Source: Gamarada debralockiae (Eukaryota; Ascomycota; Leotiomycetes; Helotiales; Hyphodiscaceae). From it: DNA of 12,956 bases. This document shows positions 1 to 9,030 of this stretch, piece after piece (within the stretch, counting starts at the first letter, position 1; each line of letters opens with the position of its first letter). The notes beneath the pieces are model-generated. The model was given only the letters and a program-made list of their open reading frames with translations. It was not told the origin of the DNA and did no database searches. Position numbers and translations under genes: made by a program. The stretch is taken from assembly GCA_002803225.1 (NCBI GenBank), contig NXFV01000435.1, positions 1 to 12,956 on the forward strand, in the 5' to 3' direction.

Positions 1-1
1 C

Positions 2-348
2 GTAACCCCATCCCTTGAGCCGCCACTAACCCGTCCTATAGCTAAGCGTATCCACGCCCAAACCGGCTACCCCATCAGCCATTCTGCGTGCTCCAAGAAA
101 GCATTCCTCATCGCACTTACCCTCGGTCTCGTGAGCTTGCTATGTACCGAATACTGTGGTTTGGGCGGAGATAATAACGGAATGTTGGGAATGTAGGAGG
201 AGGTGGGGGTGATGTTAGAAGGAGAAGGATACCTCAAATGGATCAGATGGGTGGGAGAGGATTTGCACAGCAGCCTGTGCCCAGTTATCAGCCGCAGATG
301 GATTGGACGCCTCTCAATGATGGGGCGGTGGATCCTGTGCATGGTTGA
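2..348 (+). pseudogene. 3' end of an unidentified gene, entering from the left edge, with a frame change
   Basis: An open frame enters at position 2 and runs to about 180. It encodes a basic, Pro-rich stretch followed by a hydrophobic segment of about 16 residues (AFLIALTLGLVSLL...) that could be membrane-spanning. It meets a TAG at 194-196. A different frame, open from 178 to the TGA at 346-348, reads as a natural Gly/Gln/Pro-rich tail ending in ...MDWTPLNDGAVDPVHG. Joining the two needs one missing base near 178-180, in the GG of AACGGAATG. The alternative is an intron 131-196 (GTGAGC...ATAAC...TAG), but it leads into a frame with an unnatural Trp/Met-rich peptide. I do not recognise the family. 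The gene is convergent with the oxidoreductase gene that ends at 537. Confidence 0.35.
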
Positions 349-536
349 GGGAAGGGAGGCAGTTTTAGATTTTTGGAGTTGGGATAGACGGTAATGGGTG
401 GGATTGTATGGTATTTTGAGATGGAGCTGGTGATATGAATGTCACGTTAACGATGAAGACAAGTTGTCACTCCCAGTACCATTTCAACGGTTTTTAAAGA
501 CCAAGTCTGTGATCTGTGGTGGGAAGTCAGTTTCGT
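349..536. other. convergent intergenic spacer
   Basis: This is the 188-nt stretch between the end of the left-edge gene and the stop of the minus-strand oxidoreductase. It must hold both 3' untranslated ends. No coding pattern, repeat or clear terminator signal was seen. Confidence 0.5.
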
Positions 537-2001
537 TCAAGCCTTAGCATCCGCCACAGCAACCTCATCCAACGCTCTCGCCCCCTCGAGCCTCTCCTTC
601 GACAACCTATAACTCCCCGGCAAATCAACTTCTTCCGCATTCTTGCCCATCATCAACTCCGCTGCCGCCTTCCCACAAAGCCACGTATTCGGCATGCCAT
701 GCCCGGTGAATCCACCAGAGACAAACAATCCCTTCCCACCACCGAGTCCCAACTCCTCACTCACTTCACCAACCCAAGGATGTTCATCACGACTAAACCC
801 CATAATACCACTCCACTCATAACTCGCCTCTAACTCCCTCTCATCATGCTGCAGCTCCAACACGACGTTCAGTTCACGACGCAAATAAGCAGCCGCTGGA
901 GGATCGATTGAGGAATCATCAGAGATGCCGACTCCTGCTTGAGAAGCATGGGAGCGGCCACCACCGAACATCAATTCGCCTTCTTTCTTGGCTGCGGTGA
1001 AAGGTCGTTGGACGAGATAATCGTCTTGGTTGATGTTTTGGGTTCCGTGACCGATGAATATGTAGGAGTGCTGCAGGGGTTGGTTTGTGACGCTTGCAGG
1101 TTGCATGGATTTTGGAGGGAGGAGCGAACTCATTTCTCCTCGTACGGGGACGATTAGGTCGCTGAATTTGGGAAGGAGGTGTGACGTATATGCGTTTGTT
1201 GTGAGGAGGACTTTCTTGGCCGCCAACATGCCGCGGGGAGTGTGTATAATCCAGCCGTCACCTACATTCTGGAGATATGTTACGGGTGTGTTTGTTTGGA
1301 GATTAAGGGATCCTGAAGACAAGAGGGATTCGAGAATCCAAGAGACGAATTTGTAAGGCCATAAACTGGCGGCTTTAGACTGGATGGCTGCTCCTTTTGC
1401 ATTTGGAATTCGCAGGTCCTCTAATGACGGATTTGCCGATTCCTTCGTGATGACTGATACCATCTCTCCCAGCCCAGGCTCAAGTGTCTTCAGTGTGTTA
1501 ATTTCTTTCACAGCGATATTGAACATAGATTCTGACATGTAGGCATGGCATCCCGAGAGGGTCTTCCATTCGCAGAGAATGTTTTCCCTGGAAATGAGCG
1601 CCTTAATAGCTTCATAGTTTCGTAATTCAAACTTCCCAATATCAGGGGGAGAGGCGTATATCATTGGTTGGCAATGGCCTCCATTCTGTCAAGTCGTTAG
1701 AATTCTCGCCCAGAAGTGGGGTGAATATGAACCTCACACGACCTGTTGCGCCCCAACACGCTTCTCTCGCCTCCAGCATGACGATACTGAGGTCTTTGTC
1801 ATTGTGCTCTTGATTTAGGTGGTAAGCAGCTGATGCGCCAGATATTCCACTACCGATGATCACGATATCGGCTTTCGTTGGGAGCGATGGGGTCGTTCGG
1901 TGGCCTAAGAGAGTCTTCGATGGCTCGCTGTGCCAGAATGATTTCGTGGGATTAGGAGTTGGAAGGCTGGCCTGGCCTGGAGATAGGCTGTTGACCGTCA
2001 T
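537..2001 (-). CDS. FAD-dependent oxidoreductase (DAO family), two exons, complete
   Basis: The product is a 470-aa flavoprotein of the D-amino-acid-oxidase-like (DAO) superfamily, expected to oxidise a C-N bond of an amine or amino-acid substrate; the substrate is not evident. Exon 1 is 1738-2001 (88 codons) and exon 2 is 537-1685. Removing the 52-nt intron joins GATGR to NGGH, giving the conserved FAD-contact motif GATGRNGGH (residues 84-92). The dinucleotide-binding motif is G50-x-G52-x2-G55 in DIVIIGSGISGASAAYHL, with E77 at the end of the second strand for the adenosine ribose. Near the C-terminus GGFTGHGMPN matches the second FAD-binding segment. The start at 2001 gives the short N-terminal tail (FWHSEPSKTLLGHRTTPSLP) seen in fungal members; an ATG further upstream lies in low-complexity promoter sequence. 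No signal peptide is apparent, so it is probably cytosolic. The gene is divergent from the zinc-finger RBR gene. No lesion was seen. Confidence 0.88.
1686..1737 (-). other. spliceosomal intron of the DAO-family gene
   Basis: The 52-nt intron starts GTGAGG and ends TTGACAG on the minus strand. A candidate branch point, TTCTAACG, lies 12-16 nt before the acceptor. It is phase 0 and falls inside the FAD motif GATGR/NGGH. Without splicing the frame is interrupted and the motif is lost. Confidence 0.85.
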
Positions 2002-2633
2002 TGTGGTATCTGGACGTGAATTCTGACCTCTCGAAGGTGAGTCGAGTGAGGCTGCAGACGAGGCTTGGGACGACACGTGATATGCGGGATATGGGTATGG
2101 TGGGGCAGCTTTCACGCGAGGCTGGTCAAGCCCCCTCTCCCCCCCTCCCCCTATTTTTTTTAAGAAAAAAAAAAATGAGGACTGGCGATTCATTTATTGG
2201 AAAAAAGATTCCACTGAATGCAGTCGCTCAAATCCTTACAGCCTTTTGAAAGTCTGAAGGAGATATACGGTAGAAGAGCCGCAGGATACTTAGTCACTCG
2301 TTCTGATTGAGCAATTGTATTCGAAAAGACGCCGGGGAAAGTTTAAGCTATCCAAGCTTAAATTTTAGATCCCCGAAACCGGTAAAACGACTGGCGGTTT
2401 TTATTTTAATCAATGGGGTATCAAGGGAACTTCAAATATTGAAGAGAGTGGAACAAAAGCAGTGATTGAGCTGAGCCATTCAGAAGTGAATCCTGCAAGG
2501 CTCTCAATTGGGTGTCCAAATGCAGCCAACGTGGCCCCTGTTTGTGCAACCCAACGCCACTTCTAACTTCACGAAAGCTTCATCAAACGAACATCATACA
2601 ATTCTCGTTGAGGATACACAGAATACGAGCAAC
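2002..2633. promoter_or_regulatory. divergent promoter region between the FAD oxidoreductase and the CCCH-RBR gene
   Basis: This 632-nt spacer is shared by two genes that start in opposite directions. It contains a C/T-rich run followed by T8 and A11 tracts (about 2131-2174), a common nucleosome-depleting feature of fungal promoters. It also contains an inverted repeat at 2342-2362. An in-frame ATG at 2520 would lengthen the zinc-finger protein by 38 residues without adding a recognisable motif. No convincing TATA box or known factor site was identified. Confidence 0.5.
2342..2362. repeat. 8-bp perfect inverted repeat, 5-nt loop
   Basis: TTTAAGCT, loop ATCCA, AGCTTAAA. It sits in the divergent promoter, about 270 nt before the CCCH-RBR start. 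It could be a binding site for a dimeric factor or a chance palindrome in AT-rich DNA. Confidence 0.4.
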
Positions 2634-5439
2634 ATGGCTCCCTGTAAATTCTTTGCACAAGGCCGTTGCACCTATGGAGCGTCATGTAAAAACTCCCACG
2701 AGGCTGTGGCTGACTACGAGGCATGGAGACCTCTTCGAGGAGCTCAGTCCACCACAACAATCCCAGAGACGAAGAAAGTTCTCTGCGAGTGTCCATCCAA
2801 TCGAGTCACCACTCCCTGCTGGTTCTTTTCTCAAGGGAAATGCACTTACGGTGCGGCCTGTCGACAGTCACATGAGATCACACCTTCAGATACCACTTCA
2901 CACCCTGTGAGGTCCAAAGAGTTCAAGACTCTTGCTGGGGCCTTTCTGGCAAAGGAAATTAGTGGTATTTCCCCTCCAGTATTTGTGCCCGGTGTGCGGC
3001 AACATGATTCCATCGTTGCATCTTCTCCCGAGTTGAAAGCCGACGCTCCCACCTTCACCCCATCCAGGCTGGTGATCCCTAGCCAATCTAAAATCGCAAA
3101 GGCTACAGAAATCCCTGTATGCATTTTCTATTCCAAGGGTTTTTGTAGGAATGGAGTAAATTGTCCCTTTCAACACGAGTCTACCGCCGCTCGTCCTCAT
3201 ACCTCTAAGAATGAGAATCGAAAGATCTCAGTAAGTTTTGCGTCTAAGGAGTCTGTATAATCATACCAGATGCTAAGTTCACCAGGATATATCCAACGAT
3301 ACTTCCCAACCGTCAATCGGAAGTTCTTTCTCCCAAGAATTCAATGGCGCGAGTGTCACATTCGAAGCCGGCGCCGAAGTATCAAGGGTCAAACTTTCTT
3401 CCGATTTCTCAGCCATTCAAATCTCCGGACTGTCACCAAATGTTCGAGCAACCTTTATCACAGACCTTTTGGCAGGCCTAGGCTTCGAGGTCCCGGAGTC
3501 CAGTGTGCTGGTGAAGTCTCTAGGTGAAGAGGGATCAGTTGCAGAAGTGAAAATTGGGGATCCTACCTTCGCAAAACTCGTGACTCGCAAATTCGAATCC
3601 TGGCACGAAAAGAGGGCAAACAGCAAGATTTCCATCAAATCTATGGCTGGAAGTGCATTCGCCGGAGCGCTTGCAAACAGACTCCAGCTGAGCACAGTGA
3701 CTTGTACATGGTACAAGCCGTCTCGCATTGCGTGGCTAATGTACAGAAGCAACGCAGATGCTATGAACGCCAAACATGCCCTGAGATCTCGAAAGATTTT
3801 GCAGCGCAGTCCAACGTACTCCATGCAACCTGGGGGAAGACGCTTGGCCGTTACGCTTGTAGTCGGAAATCTAGATGGTGGCACTCAGAAGAGAGACATA
3901 TATGCAGTATTGCCTAGTTCACTGCACCCGGAACGAATCAACCTAGGTGACCCAACATACCCGTTGTCCGATACAGAAGCGTCAGAAACTATTGAAGCCC
4001 TCTTGCGAACGAAAGGACGACTAGACTCATTTCAGTGGCAAGTTCTTCCTGGTAACTCCAAAATCAAGGCCACCGCCACGTTCACGGATCACGAAGAAGC
4101 CGCGGAAGTTGTTCGATCCCTCAACAATACCAAAATTGAAATTTTCGGGGATACTAAGCTCTTTGTCGGTCATGTCATCTCCGTCAAATATAATGTTCCA
4201 AATGCGATTATGGTTGCCATCAATCGGGACATTGATCAACTGCGCGAAAACATTTGGCAGAGCGGACATGTTCATCTTAAATCGTACCCTCAAAGCGACC
4301 CAGCAAAGCCAATTACTGCAGTCAGAGTGTTCGGCGAAAATGTCAAAATTGTTGCAGAAGCCAAGGCCGCCATGGAGAAGATGCTGGCCGGAACTATTGT
4401 GATGAATGGAGACTCTGCTCTGTGGGATCCTTACTTCCTGAATGCGAAGTGTCTCGCATATCTCAACGAGCTCAGCAGAGATCACAAACTCTACATCCAT
4501 CGAGATGCTCGAAAATGTCACCTCTTAACTTATGGTGGATTGCCCACTTCTCGAACAGAAGTTGAGCGACTTTTACTCGCAAAGATTAAAGAATTTCAAC
4601 AGCTCACCCACACAATCACCCTAACTCCGGAACTCTTGAAGAGAGCAATGCAGGGTGGTATGAGAAGACTCAAGGGAAGATTCGGCCCCGCAGCAACTTT
4701 GAATGTATCTGCCAATCCAAAGACTATATCTATTGCAGGATCCCTAGCAGACGTTCAGGAGGCACGAGCAATGCTATTGGAGGAATTTCCCGCCACAAAA
4801 GAGGTAGACGACTGCGTTGTTTGCTGGACTGAAGCAACAGAAGCTCTTCATACGAGCTGTGGTCATGTATATTGCAAGGACTGTTTCGCAAACCAAGCTG
4901 CTTCTGCAGGAGATGGCGAGATTCCTGTGCGATGCTACGGCAATGAAGGTAAATGCCTTCAAGTCTTCAATATCAACGAGTTAAAGAGAATGCTCAGCCA
5001 CGCTGCGTTCGAAGAACTTCTCGAAGCCTCCTTTGACAGTTACATCCGCACACATCCCAAAGACTTTCAACACTGTCCAACACCCGACTGTCCTCAAGTG
5101 TACCGCATCACGGTGACGGGAGAAAGGTTCCTTTGCTCCACTTGCCTTGCATCTGTCTGCACATCTTGCAACGTTGTCGCTCATGACGGTATGACTTGCG
5201 AAGAATACAAGGATCTGACCTCGGAGGGTACGAAAGCATTCCAGAAATGGAAGAAGGAGCATGATGTGAGAGATTGTCCGAATTGCAAAGCCGCCATCGA
5301 AAAGAGCTTTGGTTGCAATCATATGGAGTGCAAGCAGTGTTCGACGCACATTTGCTGGTTTTGCATGGAGACTTTCAGGGCCAGTCCCGAGTGTTACGCT
5401 CACATGTCAAAAGCTCACGGAAATTATTTTGAAGATTGA
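2634..5439 (+). CDS. CCCH zinc-finger / RING-IBR-RING (RBR) E3 ubiquitin ligase, two exons, complete
   Basis: The product is a 916-aa probable E3 ubiquitin ligase with RNA-binding-type zinc fingers. Exon 1 (2634-3230, 199 codons) encodes three C-x7-C-x5-C-x3-H fingers at residues 4-22, 62-80 and 163-181. Exon 2 (3286-5439) encodes a long middle region of mixed alpha/beta character (about 200-700) in which I can name no domain firmly. The RBR follows. RING1 starts with C709-x2-C and contains C-G-H-x3-C-x2-C. The IBR begins near HCPTPDC. RING2 contains CPNC and SFGCNHMEC, where C876 aligns with the catalytic cysteine that forms the ubiquitin thioester in HHARI and parkin. The start at 2634 is chosen for its good context (CAACATGG) and because the first finger begins three residues later; the ATG at 2520 is possible. 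The gene is intact and convergent with the monooxygenase pseudogene. The substrate or RNA partner is unknown. Confidence 0.88.
3231..3285 (+). other. spliceosomal intron of the CCCH-RBR gene
   Basis: The 55-nt intron starts GTAAGT, contains the branch-like TGCTAAG at 3271-3277 and ends ACCAG. It is phase 0. Splicing joins the zinc-finger frame directly to the frame that stays open to the RBR stop. Unspliced reading stops at a TAA at 3258-3260. Confidence 0.85.
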
Positions 5440-5630
5440 ATTGTCCGCTAGGACGATCTTGGCATGCTACCATGGTACTTTTAAATGGGCTGCAACAATC
5501 GGAAAGTCAACGGAATTTGAATTATTGTTTTTGGGTCACTTGACAGGATTGAAGGACCATACTATGCCGACACGATGCCGGGTATGGTGCGACATGAAAA
5601 GGGAAAAAAAGGCATTAACAGGGATTCGAT
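5440..5630. other. convergent spacer between the RBR gene and the monooxygenase relic
   Basis: This 191-nt stretch should hold the 3' untranslated end of the RBR gene and that of the former monooxygenase gene. No further feature was found. Confidence 0.4.
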
Positions 5631-7470
5631 TTATCTTCCATATCTTGTCTTCTTACTTAGCTCTTCCTTATCCCTCATAGTATCCAAAAACTCTTGCATG
5701 ATCCCCTGATAAGCTTCAGGTTCATATGGCGTACACCATTCTTTCCACCAAGCCTTCCAACTCCACCACCCAAACTCCTGGCGAGGGTTCTCTCCCAAGA
5801 CAGTCTATTTGTATCAGTCCTGACTCTCAAATCCTTCAACATAACTTCCATCCAATCGTGAATCTCAAGAACTGCGACTGGCATATTCTTGCGACCCGGA
5901 TATCTCCTCTTTATAAACGCGTTTGTTAACGCTATTTCTTTGTCTATTGCCTTGCGATTTTTAATCAAATCATTATTTGGCAATAATCCTTCTAGATATG
6001 CAATTGTCCACAGTGAACTGATTTCGGCCATGAAAGTTGTTTGCGTGTTTGCGACATTGCCAAGGAACACAGCGCTCCGGCCCTGTTGAGCTGCGAGCTT
6101 TGGTGGGATCATTGCTCGGAGCAGATGCCATGGGGTGTCTTGCTCTTTTCGATGGGGGTATCCTTTCAGCGGCTTGGCGAAGATAGGATACATGTCCAAG
6201 ACTCGCTTGTCGACTTGGGCGTCCAACTTCTTCCAATGGACCATCTCGCTAGCTGACAAACTGTTCGGAAAATAGTGGGAGTCCAAGTTCCACCCTCAAG
6301 GAAGAATCGAAGATTCCACTGTGAGCGGGTTCCATCCCGTGGCAAATATTACGGCATCTACCACGATCATTGATCCGTTCGAGAGTTGCAAACTCTTTCC
6401 TTTCACAGATTGAATTGAAGTACGAGCTACCCGTACCAGCTTGCCTTCATCTACTACTTCGAGAAATTTAAGGTCCGGCTCATTCGCAATACAAATGCCA
6501 CTGGGTAGCCAGAATATGCTACAGAAAGTTAGAATTTCAACAGTTGACTCCTTATCGGCAATTCGAGAAAGGAAACAGGTACTTGCATAAATCTGGCTTC
6601 AGCAACCTCCTATTATCACTTTTCTCGTACCTATCCCAAAACCAGTTGAACAGGTTTTCCCCCCACGCACTCTCCCCACTCAAGAGAAAGCAATCCCACC
6701 AATCCCGATAGCCAAATATTACAGGATTGTTGAACTCGATGATGCGACATAGACCAACTTCAGGCCCAGACTTGCCATTCATGAACATTCCCGGGCCGGC
6801 TCTATGCTCTCTGATGGGCCAGTGTACTACCTTGCCTGCTATTGCATAGGTACAAACGGACTCGGGTGATGATTTATTTCCCCAACGGCCGAGACCGTCT
6901 TGTTTTGATCAGACAGTAGATCATCGTGGCGTTTGTGAAGATCTTTCGTATGAAGAATCAATCCTTCGAAATCTGACATGTCGATTGCTACGAAATAATG
7001 CGATAAGCAGTTCCTAGTTGCCATAATCAGAGCATCACAAGTCAATGTTTTCTAATGAGTAGAATCTTTGTCAACAATTGCCCTCGCACCCAACTTTCAA
7101 GCCTTTCCATTTCTTTCGATATTGAGGCCTCCATGTTGAACTGGTACCTCAGAAGATTGAATTCCTTAGCATATCTTTCCAAATATTCATGGAACAATCT
7201 TCTGTAATATCAGACCACTTCCGAAGCCCAAGTTCGTCTATCAACTTCAAATCCGAAAATTTATAGACGGGTGAAAGTAGGTCCGCCACTGGAACAGCGT
7301 ACACTCGCCATAAACTCCAAACTCTACCAGCGCTGCTGTCTTTGTCTAAATCGCTAACTCAGTCGTTGGGTTGATTTCAAGATATTTTTCGCGGCTGCGA
7401 GACAATTGATACCGGCGCCGATGGTATTGACTTTACGCGCGACTTGCGCATGCAGCAATTGGGAAGGATA
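5631..7470 (-). pseudogene. flavin-containing monooxygenase (FMO-like), broken by six frameshifts and two stops
   Basis: Reading the minus strand with frame changes gives nearly a whole FMO-like protein, normally an FAD/NADPH enzyme oxygenating soft nucleophiles. The order is the FAD motif (IGAGINCLAAAKNI, about 7383-7424), a GR-VW stretch after the second strand (usually GGVW), a conserved WS-FSD region, CDALIMAT with FEGLILHTKDL, an NADP-site remnant VG(G)NKS near 6883, DAVIFATGWNP near 6330, and a C-terminal region ending in TAA at 5631-5633. The frame moves by -1 near 7371, 7349, 7196, 7088, 6881 and 5793. In-frame stops are TAG 7052-7054 and TGA 6296-6298. An intron (6519-6582) is still recognisable. 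No ATG precedes the FAD motif in frame; an out-of-frame ATG at 7451 may be the old start. The neighbouring RBR gene is clean, so true decay is more likely than random error. Confidence 0.85.
6519..6582 (-). other. relic intron in the monooxygenase pseudogene
   Basis: The 64-nt segment begins GTACCT, carries a good branch site (TTCTAAC) and ends TTTCTGTAG. Removing it joins KPDLC to NIFWLPSG and keeps the frame open across an otherwise unreadable stretch. Confidence 0.7.
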
Positions 7471-8256
7471 TATTTCCAAAGGCTCTGAGGGTTTGAGGGG
7501 ATGGGACAATTCGTGAAATGACGCATCTTGGAGAGCTGCTTCCCACGAATTCAAAACGGGACGCGTACAAGCAAGCTGATACGTAGGGCTAGCCTATCAG
7601 GCCTAATCCCACTCGAGAATGAGTTGTTTCTATCTTGGGAGGAGTGTCGTACTCTTCTCGAATCAAATCGCTCCGGCCAGTTGAACCAATGAAGCCAGTC
7701 TCCGTACCGAGGAGTGCTTACATGCCACCTATCGGTGACGACTTCGATATTCGCGACTTCTCATGCATGGATAGATGGAGTGTGTCTTCTTTGGCATCCG
7801 ACTATTGTTGTACAATTCGTCGTAGAAGAGCCAGAACTTCGGAAGTCGTGTCTGTGGCTAAGTTTGGAAAACGTAGCGAAAACTTTAGCACTCCAACCAT
7901 CAAAAGATATTAAAAAGCTTTTGCAGTCCTGTGCTAATTCTTCCTTTAGATGGAGTCGAGCTTGTTCAAAATGCTAGCCAATCGCAGTGCAGAGAGACTC
8001 ACGATTCGTAGTAAGGGCGATCGAACCGCGGGAGGTATAAAGAGCTTTAAAGGCAGCAGAATCGGTGATTGTAAAAGACTAGTTGGTAAGAACAACAAAT
8101 TGAACCATAACTTCAAAGGGTTCAATTAACGCTATTGTAACAGTGTACTAATCGATCGCATTGGCCTATTATTTGTTAATTCCAAAGCTCACTGCCTTGC
8201 CTAGTCTATAATCGGGTTTTAAGAACTTATAAGCTTTCTTTAAATGGTCGTTCGTA
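7471..8256. other. gene-poor stretch holding one possible relic
   Basis: Upstream of the FAD motif of the monooxygenase relic a minus-strand frame stays open to about 7596 without an ATG. About 7593-7920 has protein-like readings in more than one frame (listed separately). From 7990 to 8256 nothing is supportable: no long frame, repeat or RNA gene was seen. Confidence 0.4.
7593..7920 (-). pseudogene. possible C-terminal coding relic, family unknown
   Basis: One minus-strand frame reads for about 108 codons with a TAG and a TAA as its only interruptions and a final TAG near 7593. Both internal stops would be Gln if C-to-T mutation made them. The peptide ends with a polar tail (...GSTGRSDLIREEYDTPP...) resembling a cytoplasmic tail, but I cannot name a family. 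Two overlapping plus-strand frames are also open here (7635-7913 and 7714-7977), so strand and coding status are uncertain. Confidence 0.25.
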
Positions 8257-8820
8257 TTACTTGAATTTCTGTGGCGGGATAGGTCTGTGGACTCCAAATT
8301 CGTATAGTATTTGCATATCTAGTTGCGGTTTTTTTAGTCGTATTCCTTTTTCATCCACCCATTCTTCATCAAGGACCGTAATATCGAAGTGATGCATTGT
8401 CCAACTGGTCTCTTTACAAGGTTTTCAAGCTTTCTTTTGAGTAGTTCTTTCTCTTTGAACTGTGGTCAAGCTTCGAATATGAGAACGAGCTCTTAATGGA
8501 GTATTTGCAGCAAGAGCTGCAAGGTTATCGTCTGATGAGTCGATATCCGGCATTTGTGTATCCCTATCCTTATCTCCTTTATTATTTCCATCTTTATCTC
8601 TTTCTTCACCTCCTCCTTCTCCCTCGGCCTCCAATTGTAGCTGACTTACTGGTAGTGGGTTCCTTAGTTCAACCTCTCTTCACTCGATAGTGTTATAATT
8701 GATAACTTGACGGCTCGCCCGACGCGGTGTTTCTCGAGGAATGGGGATAAAACCTAATAGCAGTTGACGAGGAGAGTTTAGTATATTGATAAGACACGTT
8801 TGTATAGTATTTAGATATGA
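8257..8820 (-). pseudogene. unidentified coding relic, one frame with two TGA stops
   Basis: A single minus-strand frame covers 188 codons. It is interrupted only by TGA at 8680-8682 and 8425-8427 and ends in TAA at 8257-8259. In order it has a basic Arg-rich stretch (RETPRRASRQVINYNTIE), a Glu/Gly/Asp/Lys-rich low-complexity linker, a segment DNLAALAANTPLRARSHIRS, and a compact end with HHFDITVLDEEWVDEKG. The layout recalls the polar C-terminal tail of DDE transposases, but I cannot assign a family. A splice-acceptor-like CTATTAG with an upstream TACTAAAC (acceptor near 8754) suggests that the exon could begin there. Both stops are one C-to-T change from CGA (Arg). Confidence 0.4.
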
Positions 8821-9030
8821 TTATGTCAAGTGTTGATGGAGATGTTGATAGAGAGGTCTCACGTCAGATTTTTCGGGATGTCCGCCAATTTCACGTGAAT
8901 TATTCATTTAAATTCATAAATTAATTTATAAATTTAAAGCTTTATTTACTATATAAATAAGGGCTAGGGCTATTATATAAATATGAATAATGAATAGGCA
9001 GTTGTTATTTCAATTATTCAAATTGCAGCC
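8821..9030. other. AT-rich spacer with palindrome
   Basis: The part from about 8895 to 9020 is strongly AT-rich and contains a near-perfect 32-bp palindrome. A separate TCACGTGA palindrome lies at 8891-8898. No coding frame was seen. It could be a decayed MITE or a transposon end. Confidence 0.4.
8907..8938. repeat. 32-bp near-perfect AT-rich palindrome
   Basis: The two 16-nt halves are reverse complements with one mismatched pair (C at 8915 opposite A at 8930), centred on TTAA at 8921-8924. Only two of the 32 bases are not involved in pairing. Confidence 0.6.

Noticed and set aside
67..342. 91-codon minus-strand frame at the left edge
   Set aside because: It lies antisense to the more natural plus-strand peptides, is rich in Pro/His/Ile and Arg from the complementary strand, and has no recognisable domain.
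516..1356. Plus-strand frames inside the FAD oxidoreductase gene
   Set aside because: They are antisense shadows of a clearly conserved minus-strand coding exon.
2002..2193. Longer N-terminus for the FAD oxidoreductase starting at an ATG near 2193
   Set aside because: The added residues come from homopolymer promoter sequence (poly-Phe and Lys-Gly tracts), whereas family-like sequence begins shortly after the ATG at 2001.
2520..2633. Alternative upstream start of the CCCH-RBR protein
   Set aside because: The extra 38 residues show no motif. The ATG at 2634 has better context and immediately precedes the first finger. It remains possible.
4027..4521. 164-codon minus-strand frame within the RBR gene
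   Set aside because: It is antisense to an intact exon with family-consistent protein, and no domain is apparent.
4981..5403. 140-codon minus-strand frame opposite the RBR domain
   Set aside because: The sense strand encodes the Cys-rich RBR, so this frame is a shadow.
8100..8140. GGGTTCAATT sequence resembling a tRNA T-arm
   Set aside because: No acceptor stem, anticodon arm or partner A-box could be placed around it.
8940..8965. AGGGCTAGGGCT as telomere-like repeats
   Set aside because: There are only two units, and they do not match TTAGGG; chance is sufficient.
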